NCBI RefSeq assembly: GCF_022458985.1
Contig: NC_061772.1
Span: 14,188,001-14,252,000 of the forward strand
Direction of reading: 5' to 3'
DNA from: Mugil cephalus
Taxonomy: Eukaryota; Chordata; Actinopteri; Mugiliformes; Mugilidae
Length of the DNA: 64,000 nucleotides
Within the stretch, counting starts at the first letter, position 1; each line of letters starts with the position of its first letter. Position numbers and translations under genes: made by a program. Positions 1 through 12,459 of this stretch are shown here, one piece after another. A model generated the notes under the pieces. That model did no database searches. It saw only the letters and a list, made by a program, of their open reading frames with translations, and was not told the DNA's origin.

Positions 1-1420
1 CGTCTCGGGAAGACGGAGCTTGTTTTTGAGTCTGGCTTCCGGGGGACTTTGACAACGCTCCATCTGCTGAACGGTGCTGTGGAAGTCCTACTGTGCTGGA
101 TGGGACCTCGGCCAAGTGACTGACAAAGGCGCGGTCATGGGAGCATGCACCGGCCCGTGGGGGTTAGACAGTTGCCCTGCCACACCCTGCAAAGCTGCAG
201 GAGTCTGCGGGCCGATAATGACACACACAGTTGGACGCCTGGAACCACGAGACCTTTGCTAAAACTACAGCATCACCGCAAGCAGCGACTTCGCAGCACG
301 TCTCTGCCGCGGTGATTCTTCTTTAGCGGACCCCTCAGGAAAAGTCTCACCTCATTGGAGTGTTTCCAGTGAATAAGTCGACTCAGCTACTCTGCACCGT
401 GAGGGGGGCATTAATAACCAGCCACATGCAAAGCAAATGGAAGAGGCAGCGTGACATGCATTCATTCTTCCCCACATGGGAAGAGCCGATCATCAGTTTC
501 AATCAGGCTTGTCTTTACCCCGTGACATGGGCTTCATTTATCAGAGGCTGAGGGGCAGAGGTGGAGTTTATGCTTTGGCAGCTTATTCTCATTTAAAAGG
601 CACAACTAGTGGCTTTGCTTTTAGCATGGAGGATTACAGAGACAAAAAAAAAACATCATTAACGTGCTGTGAAAGTATTACCCTCATCCCAAATGTAATT
701 GCTTGTTTGGAGATGACTTTAGGGTCCTAATAACATTTCAGAATCATTTTCACAACACAGCAATCCCTTGCCTTCTTAGTTGGTAGCTGCCGCTTCCCTT
801 AACTCTCGAGAGGTTGTATGTGCGTGGTTCATGTGACGCAACAGATGGAGAAGGAATTTATTCTGCTGGGCAAATTAGTGCTATTGCTTCCTTTTCATAA
901 TGTTTCTCAGTTTTGGCAGAGGGGTGGGGGAATCGCTGTGTAAGATGATACACAAACCCAATGAAGCAACAGCAAGCTCAAGGTTCACTCATTAAAAGAA
1001 GACTCTGACTTACCAGTGCTTATGTGTCACTTTATCAGTCATCCACCATCATCCAAGATATCCAATAATGTTGCAGATTGCAGCCGGCCTTGAGTTTATG
1101 TGCTCTCATAGAGAGTTTATGACAGTATTTTCCCTCAATTAAAGACTAATCATACCAGAAATGATTTTTCCAACTTCAGTTCAGTGTCATTGTACATTAA
1201 CCCACAGATAACCACTGTATTAAAAAATGACAGCAGTATTTAAAAGGCCCTGTTGACGAAGACCTGAGATTAGTCTGTGCGTGTCAGGCAACAACCACCA
1301 TCAAATATTTGTTTGAGCACATAGTCTCCTTCCATTTACACTAGATTTGATGTGGAAAAGACTTCATCCGAAAACACACACACATGTATGTAAACAGAAG
1401 TGTTTGTGTCACCTCACCAG
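1..1420. other. Region upstream of chrnb4 exon 2
   Basis: No coding exon could be supported here. The first, signal-peptide exon of chrnb4 should lie upstream of position 1421. No ATG followed by a hydrophobic stretch and a phase-1 donor was recognised, so that exon is either in this stretch but unrecognised or left of the window. The short open frames here have no recognisable protein character. Confidence 0.4.
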
Positions 1421-4400
1421 GCAGCGCCAGTGCTGACTCAGAGGAGCGTCTCATGAACTGGCTGCTGGGGAAGGATCGCTACAATCCGCTTATTCGCCCG
1501 GCTGTCAACAGGACCGAGAGAGTCACAGTGAAGCTGCAAGTGTCTCTGGCGCAGCTCATCAGTGTGGTAAAGCCCCAAACACTCATTCTATCCACGAGGG
1601 TTATGTGTGTGCATCTCTGTTTGTGTACGTGTAAAGTGTGTATGTGTGTAAAGAGACAAAGAGGGAGAAAGAAAAAGCCGGACAGAGTGAAAGGATGAGG
1701 TCGGTAGAAAAGACGGAGAAAGAAGCACCCAGCTTCAAGAGAGCAGTTAATTACAAAGCAGCCTCTGCTGAGCGGCCGTAGCTCTGTATGGATGGATGAA
1801 GTTGAGGACGGATCTGGTCAGCTGTGATCTCTGCCTCTGTCATGTCCGGATTGAAACTTCAGCACATTGGATTAAAAGGGGCCATAAAGCTGTTTTAGAT
1901 GCGGCAATAGGGGCTCTCTTCTGATTTACAGCGGAGCCTCCTTCCAGCTGCCGACCGAGGCAGCTAGGCTCACTCACAGCCTCGCTTTATGAGTTTGCAT
2001 TGTACCCCCTTGGGGTAATTGCCATTTGGTATCGCTTTATTGGACGTGTATGTCATGGCAGTGTGATGACAGTGCAATCAACAAACATGTTAACAAGCAA
2101 TCTGAGATGAGCGGAGGGTCTTAGTGCAGTTATTTCTGACCTCGCTTCAACAGATGGCAGAGTAAAGGTGACAGCAAGCGAGGGAGTTCAAATATGTATA
2201 GATGCAATATGGACAAAAATAATGTCATAACAACATTGTCACTTGTACTTTAATTTTTTTTTTTTTTTTAATTTTCAGAATGAAAGAGAACAGATCATGA
2301 CCACAAATGTCTGGCTCACTCAGGTAAGTGTGATGAGTCATATAATCTGTCATATCATCTGAAGGCTTCCTTCATACTACAGGCAAATCTGACTTGTTCC
2401 TGTAGTTAAATCTTTATGACAGTCTTTTTGCAAGAAATCAGACTGGATATGTGTTTCCAGAAATCACCGACCAACGAAGTGTCCATATTATTGACAAAGC
2501 TTTACACATTGTTCAAGTAGATTCCTTCCACTTTGGCCAGTTTTTTAAACCTTGACATTTTTCCTGGATCCAGTCTTCCAAAATCTGATTTAATTCTTTT
2601 TTTTTTTTTTTTTTTTGGATAGACCTACTTCCTAAAATCAATGTACTGAGAAGCTTGCATTCTGAACATAGCCTAAGTAAGCCTGTGTCTTTGTCGGTGT
2701 CCTTCCCTCTGAACTTGAATTAAACCATATCCATTCTTCCTCTCTCAATGTGGAACAGACTTCTGTAATTGTGCTCCAATCATATTTCGGCGATAATGAG
2801 GCATGTAATAAGAAATGTGCTGGTATATAGAAAGTGCCCTGAAATCTGAGCGAGCTCCAGGACTTGACAACCTCATTTCTGTGTCTCTCCAGCACTGGGT
2901 GGACTACAGGTTATCATGGGACCCCGCGCAGTACGAAGGTATCGACAAGCTGCGCATTCCCTCCAGACACATTTGGCTCCCAGACATTGTCCTGTACAAC
3001 AAGTAAGCGTCACCGGCTTATCCTGGTGTTGTATTTCAATTCACCGGATTGACTTAACCCAAAAATAATTAGTATGAGTAGCTATCCTCTTACCTTCACA
3101 ACATCTGCCAGGTAGACAATGCAAGCTTCAAAGATCAATTCACGTTTTCCTTTCTCTCCTCCTTGTACTTTCTCTCCCTCCCACAGTGCTGATGGAACCT
3201 ATCAGGTAACAGTCTTCACCAATGTCATTGTCCTTTTCAATGGCAGCATCAACTGGCTTCCCCCAGCCATTTACAAAAGCGCTTGCAAGATCGAGGTCAA
3301 GCATTTTCCTTTTGACCAGCAGAACTGCACCCTCAAGTTCCGCTCCTGGACGTATGACCACACAGAGATTGACCTGATCTTGAAGGCTGAGGTGGCTAGT
3401 ATGGACGATTTTACTCCTAGTGGGGAGTGGGATATCTTGGCGCTGCCGGGGAGACGGACAGTCAACCCCCTGGATCCCACCTACGTGGACCTCACGTATG
3501 ACTTCATCATCAAGAGGAAGCCCCTTTTCTACACCATTAATCTCATTATTCCATGTGTTCTGATCACCTCTCTGGCCATTTTGGTCTTCTACTTGCCTTC
3601 AGACTGTGGAGAGAAGATGACCCTCTGCATTTCTGTCCTGCTGGCTCTCACTGTGTTCCTGCTTTTAATCTCAAAGATCGTACCTCCCACCTCGCTGGAT
3701 GTGCCCCTGATCGGCAAGTACCTGATGTTCACCATGGTGCTGGTAACGTTCTCCATCATCACCAGTGTATGCGTGCTCAACGTTCACCACCGCTCCCCCA
3801 GCACACATACCATGCCTTCGTGGGTGAAGCTGGTATTCCTCGTGAAACTGCCTGCCTTACTCTTCATGAGACGCCCCCACAACAACTCTGCTCGCCAGAG
3901 ACTGCGTCAACACCGGTGCCTGCGGGCAAGGAGAGCCATTTTGGGTTTGAATAACCCAGTTGCGTCCAAAACGGGCATCACCATGTCGTCCTCCGCCCTG
4001 CTGTCCGATTCTGCCTTCTCCACACCAGGACACAAAAATGTAGCTGCTGCTATGGGCTTCAGTCACCCCAACAGGAAAGGGGACTTGCGCTCCGCTGATT
4101 ACCTGCCCAGTGGTTTGAGTTCCACCCAGGACCTGCAGCAGAGAACAGCCTCGGATTGGGCTGCCGATGTCCAGGAAGCGGTGAACGGGGTGTGCTTTGT
4201 GGCGGAGCACATGATGGGAGATGATGATGATCAGAGTGTATGTATGCACGTCTAACCAAATGTTTTAGTGAATCTGTACAGTGTCGGTAGATGAATAATA
4301 CCAAAACTTAAAAGAAAAAACAAAACACGATAATATGATTGACCCATCTTCATAATTTCTAGCTTAAATGTTTTGTCAATCATGAAAAATATCAGTATTT

Positions 4401-5782
4401 CAATACTATATTTCCACTCAGGTCTAACATTATTGCTGTAGCTACATTTCTTATTTAAATTCATAACAATTCTCCGTTGCTCTTTTTTTGTTTCGAACAG
4501 CAAAGGATAACATCAATATCAGTAGCATCAATACTTCAGTATGATAGGACCATCCATAAAGACCATACCCTATTGACTTTACAGTTTTATACTTCATCTG
4601 CCTAAAAGTGGACGAGTGTTTGTTTTTGGAATATTATATTGAACTCTAAAAAAAAATAATATCATGATTGTAATCACATTTGTTGTGCGACTTAATGAAT
4701 AGTTCAAACATTCAAGCTACATCCCTGGTTTCTGATGCTAACTGTTAAATAAAAATATCGGTATTAATGATTTTTGATCCAGGAGGGAATTAGTTTAGCT
4801 TAACTCAGCTTTGCTTAGTACAGCGCCAAGCCTGGAAACAGAGGTAAATAACTATCCTTGCTCTGTTGAAAGATTAAAAATCCACCTTGCAAATTTATGC
4901 GTGTATTATCAGTCTAGTGTGGTGACACAGGTCAGTTTTAGAAGATTTTAGGTGGAGCTTCTTAGGGAGTAAAATCCTCACACTGGTACCTGGCAACCAG
5001 TGGAAATGGAGCTCTTTTTTTTGTTTGTTTGTTTTATAAAGGATAGTTAATGTATACAATGTCTCCTCCCACTTCCAGTTTTTATGCTAAGCGTAATTGT
5101 TAGGCATGGTTGACATGCAAACAAATAAAAAAAAATGTTTGATTTTTTATTTATTTTTATTTTTTTTGTTGTTAATAATCAGGATCACCTGTCAGTGCCA
5201 TTGTCTTCCATCTATAGTGGTCCCAATAACTTGGGCAAAATGTTCTTGTATTGATGTGATAACATTTAGTGTACGCTCTGTGGTCCTTGAGGTGCCGGAA
5301 GGAATAACCTAAAGTGGTGGCTGTGAACCAACACATTGAAGGTGGACTTTGGTTAATCAATCGCTATCTCTGACAAATCAATAAAACGGGGGAGGGAAAC
5401 AAGAATGAGAAATGACTTGTTTCACAACGACCAAGGACAGCATTGGCAGTGGGGTGAAAGGGTCAATAGCTACTTCGGTGTGGGTCTCAGCAGTATGGGG
5501 ATGGCTCCTTGCTAAGATGTAATGTAACACTATTGCTGTTGTTAGCAGGTTAGGATTCTGTGTGAAGTTTAAGTGAAAGATGCACCATGAATAACTTAAA
5601 TTTCTGCATGTTTGCAGGTGATAGAGGACTGGAAATATGTGGCCATGGTGGTGGATCGTATGTTCCTGTGGATCTTTGTGATAGTGTGTTTGGTGGGCAC
5701 CCTGGGCCTGTTTCTTCAGCCTGTCTTCCAGAGTCAGATCATTCCCAACCAGCAGCCCAGCTCAGAAACCCCTCGCATCTGA
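1421..5782 (+). CDS. chrnb4: Neuronal nicotinic acetylcholine receptor subunit beta-4, exons 2-6 (first exon not found)
   Basis: Pentameric ligand-gated cation channel subunit. In mammals it pairs with alpha3 in autonomic ganglia and brain. Exons by splice sites and homology: 1421-1566, 2279-2323, 2893-3002, 3187-4237 and 5618-5782 (stop TGA 5780-5782). The 146/45/110-bp exon sizes are those of the nAChR family. The extracellular part has the 15-residue Cys-loop [15 protein letters not shown] and no vicinal Cys pair in loop C, as expected for a beta subunit. M1-M3 follow, then a long cytoplasmic loop ending QEAVNGV, and M4 in the last exon after the [14 protein letters not shown] stretch. Exons 2-6 encode about 504 residues. 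NEREQ, YEGI, LRIP, YDHTEID and DDQSV favour beta4 over beta2, although parts of M1-M2 and the loop start look beta2-like. Position next to chrna3 and chrna5 supports beta4. Confidence 0.85.
4785..5110. repeat. Teleost 'ttagctta' interspersed repeat (MITE-like) in chrnb4 intron 5
   Basis: The left end reads ttagcttaactcagctttgc and continues with 'gcctggaaacagagg'. The right end reads cttccagtttttatgctaag. These are imperfect inverted termini of an element very common in fish DNA, recognised from memory of its 'ttagcttagcataaagactgg' end. It has no coding capacity. Boundaries are approximate. Confidence 0.55.
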
Positions 5783-6606
5783 TGAACAACGAGCGACGCT
5801 GAGCGACTTCAGGGTTTTCTTAAGATTCTGAGCTATTATTGAAAGATACAGTGACATTTGGATGCAGGCCAGTAAATATATTCACAGTGTTTACTTGTAG
5901 CTCTTTACTGAGAGGGACTTAAAGCACTGACATGATGTTCTCCATGCCAAATTTTCCCAACATGGCACCAGAGAGTGTTCACTTAGATGAAAATGTCCTT
6001 GTAAACACTACATGTGTACATCAGTGTAACAGACAGGGTGTTTTTTTGTGTGTGTGTGATATAAAATGGATTGGATGTCTCTGAACATTCAAAACCTCGT
6101 GGCCTACGACAATAAAGCCCCCCGAGAAGTACATCTTCAAAGGACCTGATGCAGCATCATCGCACTGGGGTCACGCATTAACGGATTACATGCAGAAATA
6201 TATGCACTGTGACAAACATTTGTCTCCTGCCTGAAGTTGTTTAACTCCTTATTTGTGTTACTGTGTCAGTGAATTATAATAAAGAGAAATCTGCGTCCTC
6301 TTTTAGCGGGATTAAATGTGATGAAATAAAGTCTTAAAATTGTCAGGGTCTTGCCAAAGTGCTTAGTTAATCGGTGTTGCCGGTGATAAAAAGTTTGTCC
6401 TCCCAGCCAATACGTTCAGTGAGGATGTGCCAGTGAGGGTATTCTATCATACAGATAAGACAGCTGCTCACTTTAAATGTGAGAATGTGTGACCAGGCAA
6501 AAAGTAAAAAAAAAAAAAAAATGTTGATTCGACAAAACAGCTTTAGATGGAGACGATATTGATTACAGTGTAGGGACAGTACTTATATGTATTAAGGTTT
6601 TAAATC

Positions 6607-6660
6607 ATAGAATAGAATAGAATAGAATAGATAGAATAGAATAGAATAGAATAGAATAGA
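6607..6660. repeat. (ATAGA)n pentanucleotide microsatellite
   Basis: About ten tandem copies of AATAG/ATAGA with one interruption (atag) in the middle. Confidence 0.9.
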
Positions 6661-6961
6661 TATAATGTGTATAATGAGATTGGAGAGCTTCTCCTTATCA
6701 GTGCAAGATGCAAGTATAGACAAAATAGTGCAAAACTTGCCGTTTACGGAGAACTGGAATTGTGTGCGTATTTCACAAAAAATGGGTTTAAACAGAATAA
6801 ACACAATAGCAGCACCAGTGTCATCGACCATCTATACTAAACAAATCAGTGAAGAGGAGGAAACTAAATGTATTTATTTCAGATACTGTAATCTCATGGC
6901 TGCTCATTTGTGCCTCCACACCACAGCTGATCTGCACACACACAAATGGAGCTTAATAAAG

Positions 6962-6983
6962 TACACACACACACACACACACA
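6962..6983. repeat. (CA)n microsatellite
   Basis: A short run of about ten CA units. Confidence 0.85.
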
Positions 6984-8541
6984 CCATTTACTGCTCAGTA
7001 AACAGTGCTGAGTGGGCTCGTTAGAGATTCTGCAGACTGCTGGCTCTTTTGTGAAACCTTAACTTAAATCAACAGATAGCAATCAGCCTCGCAACGCATG
7101 TGATTCACTTTAATCTAAGTTCAGCTCTCGGAATCTTTCACCACTTCTTCATTCACCCGTTAACATGTTGGTGAAGAAGCAGGCGTTCATCTGTTCTAAC
7201 CCAATCAACCCCCGAGGACTCAGCGAGCGGTTTTCATCAATCGCAAGCCTTATGTCAGCTGTCCTGTCATTAAGCTCTAATAGGAGAATAGCGGGAATGC
7301 TAAATTGCGGTGCCAAATGAGCGGGTGTCATCCCCGACAAGGATCCAGCGTTTAAAATGTAATGTTTAAAGCAAAATTACATTTGATTTCTTTCGATGTC
7401 CTTTGTGAGTCTACGGATGTTAGGAGGCTGCATGCCACCCGAGGCAGTTCTCTCAAATGGCCTGAATCTGACCTGAAGTTTTCTCTGTGTAGGTGTATCA
7501 GCATCCTAAGTTTTCTGTGGAATAAAAACTTAAATCCTCTATTTTTCACATTACATTCTTTTCTTTCTCACTTGTCTCAGAGGAGGTCAGTGTGTGGGGT
7601 CAGACACCAAATGGCATCCCTGATCCAGGCAGAGATTTATTCATTAGTTAAGGACGCTTCAGTAGGTTTTATGTCAGCCGAAACAGTCCGAAGGACATAG
7701 TGTCAAACCACTGGGCCACACTGTTGAGCAAAAGCAAAAATCATAATCACCCGCTGCTCTGGATTGGTATTGCTGTGAGGATGAAAGGAAGGCAGCCATA
7801 TTATGACAGGTCTATATCCCATCTAATTTGTTTGGGGAGAAAAAAGTGTGAGGCTTGCCATCAGAGACAATAAAATGAATGTCATGAATGGAGGCTTCAG
7901 AGGTTTGATGACTACTTGTTAATTTAATGTGAAACTCCATGAGAGGAAAACGCGCGCGAGCACCTCCTGGGTCCACTGGCAGGAGGAAATATTTGCTCTG
8001 CAGTCTGGTTTTTATTTGTTTGTTTTACCAAATCTCATCTGATTCTGATTGTGCGTCCAACCAAGGCAACCACATAAATCAGTAAATGTGTATGAATATC
8101 AAAATCCATTTCAGTCATTGGATATTTTTTCAGCGGCGACACGATCGCAGCGCTTACGGGGCATGGTGGTCAAGCCCTACCTTGGGGATCTGACCGAACA
8201 GTTCAAAATGAAAGATCTGATTTGTAGAGGTGGGGAGTGGGGAAATTCGCACAGCTGAATTGTTCGTTCTTGTTTTGTTTAATTGGATAACTGGTTGCTC
8301 TGCTCGTTTTTTTCTTGTTCTTCTTTTCTTTTCTTTTTTTTTTTTCTTTTTTTTGCGCTAGATGGCTGCTGTCAGTGAGTGGCTGCGCGCCTCGGTGGAT
8401 CAGCCTCCCTCCCTCTCTCAGCTCTCCGGTCCTGTCTTGCAGCTGCGGACGCGCTTTCACTCCTCACACTTTCTCCTCCTCCTCCTGCCTGCTCCACGGA
8501 GCGCTGCTGCCGCTGACCCTGGATTCATCCACTCAAACAAG

Positions 8542-9743
8542 ATGAGGGACAGATTTTGCTTCACATATCCCACCTGTTCTTTCCTCCTGTGTCTACTCTC
8601 AGGTGAGCGGTTTTACCATCTTACATCTTACTTGTTGCTTTGCATAGTCCAGTCTGTAATTAATAGTTACATGTTTGGCCTAATGAGGATGTCATTTGAA
8701 GGCAGCTTCCACAAAATCGCCACGTTTAATCTTGGTCATAGTTTAAATTTGCTCAGATTCCTAAAAAACCTTTAATTTTAGTTTTTACAATGAATTCACG
8801 TAGCATTGGTTTCTTTTCATGGATAGAGGCTGAATGCATTTCTAATGTTGCCAAATACTGTACTGGAGACTGAGGAAAGGGAAAGTTGAAGAACATTCCT
8901 GAAGGTAAAATAGAAATAAAAACCTCACTATTTTCTGAAAAAATGACAAATTTGGACTACGAGAGGCAAGCCACAAGAAGCAAAGACATGTCACATTTGT
9001 TAGCTATGCATTCAAACAAGCTGTCTAATAATCTAAACCACATTGCAGTGAGCTGTCCTGACACTCTGCTCCCATTCAGGAGCCTCGTGTTCAGATGCAG
9101 AGCACAAGCTCTTCTCCGTCATATTCTCCAACTACAACCAGTACATACGGCCGGTGGAAAATGTGTCTGACCCAGTCATCGTGCAATTTGAGGTGTCCAT
9201 GTCGCAGCTGGTCAAAGTGGTGAGTAGGCTACAACATATTCCTCCTGATAGTGGCTGTAATTTGTGTGGACAGCAACTTCATCACAGTCAGACATGCGGA
9301 TGTCACCCAGCTCAAAGCAGCACGAAAATGGACTAATGTAAAGAGATAGATAGAAGGAAAGATAGAAGGCTTCACAGGTCAAAATAAATGGGTTGTGTGC
9401 TGATGTGTGGACAGAAAAAGTTTCAGAGAAGTTGGATGCCCTCTGAGACACCTGGTTTACTCGTAGCACACAGTAGCCTCAGGCTTATCTCCCTGTTTTA
9501 GGGAATAGATACAAAAAAAAAGAAGTGGGGCAGTGACTGTTTGTCTGGCCAAGACAAGATGGGAGATGTCAGCTGTCTGAGCACCACTCGGTTTAGGCAG
9601 CCTCTATCATTCCGTCCCTGCCACTTTAGATGTGCACCCTTGGATTTTAGTGGAGCTTGTTGACTGCAGGCTGGTGGGCTAGACGTGCCGCGCTCTCATT
9701 TGACAGGTTCAGTGGGGAAAATTAAGCAAAAGGGATTGTGTTT

Positions 9744-9798
<55 letters not shown>

Positions 9799-12391
9799 TA
9801 CTTCCTGCATCCCCTTGTGTGTGGCTTTAGACATTTTATCAAAATCTAATGTTCTTGATTCACGCTAATGGAACAGTTATAGAATGTCTACAATCCATTT
9901 ATTTGCTTTTATGTCCAATTAAACTGTCTTAAAAAAACAACAAAAAAAATGCACTGCATCTCTCTCACTGAGCATAAACGTGAGTCAACAGCGTCTTGTT
10001 TTTCTGTTGGTTTAACAAACAACACCTAACATGTTAACTAATTGCTGTTTCCATCTTGACGCAAAGCTAGACTAATCTCTTGACACACACATTATCCCCA
10101 TCTGATTCTTGGCAAAGAAATGTCAAACAATCATTTTATATGTCACGTTCCATGAGAAGGAAAAATGCCACCGAGTTCCAGAAACAGCGTAACACGATTT
10201 GACTACATTTAAAATTGTGCCCACAAGGTTTCTGCTTGACAGATTAATGTGGGCCCCAACGCCTCTCAGCCCGTCTCAATTTTACCTGTGTAGACGCAAT
10301 TTGTAATTATTTCCCCGGAGGACTTAAATAAGTATTGAAGACCTGTCCGGATCTCAAGATAAAATTGAGGAGAGGATATTTTGTTATATTCTTCTTAACT
10401 CATTTAATGTAGCAGGCCAACAGAGACCCCCCGCAGTGCTGATGGATGACTGGTATTCCCTCTGCACACCTGGTGCACCTAACCCAGATACAATTGTATC
10501 GGTTCGCCTGCACCGTGAACCAATTACAACACGGCTGTATGAGCTCATTTAGACCATCAATAGCTCATCAGCCTGGCTGCCTGAGTCATCACCCCACCAT
10601 CAGGGACTGTACCACAGAAACGCTGGGCAGTGGTGGTGGGTGTTTTGTGGTTATACGTTAGAGAAAGTGAAGGTTAGAGACAGTTAGCTTAGCTTAGCTT
10701 AGCTTAGCTGAATTTAGCTTAGTGTAGAGACAGGAAATTATCTTACAAAAATGGCCCATCAGTTAAGCTCACTAATTAACAAACCATGTCTTGTTTAATT
10801 AATTTATACAAAAGCAAAAGTGCATAAATGACTACCGTACTTCTTGAACCACATAATGATGCGCTAGCTGTGCTAATTAAAAGCTGCTGGTTTTGTATCT
10901 TCATATTTTGTGCACAGATTATTCCAAGGTTTATTCACTACTGTCAGATCATGAGGGTGGCGTTGATTGTTGCATCTATACCAAGATTCAATACCCGGTG
11001 AAACCACTTCAACCATCCAATAACTAAGTGCCATTTAAAATAAATGCACTGTTCAGAATCCAAACACACTCCCTTTGTGTCGTGCTTCATTCTGGCTCGC
11101 TGTTTTGTGTCTCAGCTTTTAATATTCTACAAAATCCTCGGTAAAGTTGATCAGTCAAGATCATCTGGTGGCCTTCTATCCACCTGTGCTTCCCGCAGGG
11201 CCTGGGAGCTCTCCTGGATGGTCACATGAATGGTTAATGTTACGCACTCGGTCATGAGATCGGTTCATTCATGGTCTAAGTCACACATACACCTTACCTT
11301 CTGCAGACTTTCTCCCATTCCCTCTTTAGTCCCTCTGACCACTGACTTGTTAGAATGAAAGTTGAGGCTGTGCTACGACCTCCTGGCTTCAGCTGTCACA
11401 TGTGTTATGCTCTAGGGGTGGAGGACTCAGGTGTTCCTCCTCTGAAACCTCTTGTCCTGCACGCGCCGAGGCCTGACCGTGCAGAAACCACACAAACAAT
11501 CCTCTGCAGTGAATTGAACGTGACAGCTTTCTTCCCGTTTCGACTTAAAATGTTAACATTTCTCTCTTTCTGTTTCAATGCATTCACTGTTCACAGGATG
11601 AAGTCAATCAGATCATGGAGACCAATCTGTGGCTGAGACATGTAAGTTTACAATCCCTGAGTGTGCAAATAGACCTTGAGCAAGGGCATCAGGTATGGAT
11701 CCAGCCTTCTGTCATACGTGATTCTTTGGATCTAGAGTGACAGGTTGAATTATTCATGGGAGAAAGCTTCCTAAACACATCCTTATATGGATCCTTTATC
11801 CTTGTACTGCTATTTTCAGGGGAAAAACATGAAGCCAATGCACTTTTTTCACTATTTCATTCATTCTGAAAGAGTTTGACACTGGATTAGAATCATAATG
11901 TATATCAGTACAGTAGTATCACTGCCCTGACAGAAATCTGACGGTGGTTGCAGTTAAACTGAAACTGAAAGTTTAAATATGAGGAAGTCATTTGTAAGAC
12001 TATAACAAAAATAAAGCTAGTGTCCATACATGTTGCATGGTTGACGTTTTAGTTTTCTATATGGTGCCTCCGCTCCCATGATGCACTGCGCAGTGAGTCG
12101 AGGGGGCCTAGGTCTCCAGGTCCCATTGTGCTGAGTAAATCCTCATCTGTAGTAAAGCCATGTTTCTGCTGGTATTAAGAGCATTACTTTTCTTAGTTTA
12201 ATCAACAGCTGTATCTTTGTGCACTAAATACCGGATACATGCTGTTTGGTGATTGAGTGAAGTCTTTACGACTGTCTGAGGTTACAGCTTCATGAGTCTC
12301 ACGAGGATGACTGCCTGTCCTCAGGGGAGGGTCAAAAACTGTGGCCAAAAGGTCCATAAAAACACACTATAAACTGTGATCCAATTTATCT

Positions 12392-12459
<68 letters not shown>

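Larger units (their letters stand above)
5783..8541. other. chrnb4 3' UTR and chrnb4-chrna3 spacer
   Basis: Candidate polyadenylation signals AATAAA for chrnb4 lie at 6111-6116, 6278-6283 and 6325-6330. The rest of the spacer holds two microsatellites (listed separately) and no recognisable gene. The last 200 bp before the chrna3 ATG are pyrimidine-rich with some CpG and probably carry the chrna3 5' UTR and promoter, but no TATA box was seen. Confidence 0.5.

Noticed and set aside
3857-4249. 130-codon open frame antisense to chrnb4
   Set aside because: Shadow of the cytoplasmic-loop exon. No protein character and no splice context of its own.
1421-5782. Reading the first receptor gene as chrnb2
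   Set aside because: Some loop and M1-M2 residues look beta2-like, but the N-terminal exons, the '[17 protein letters not shown]' end and the location next to chrna3 and chrna5 favour beta4.
12399-12457. CRISPR-like regular repeats
   Set aside because: All tandem repeats here are simple microsatellites without spacers, and the window is a vertebrate genome.
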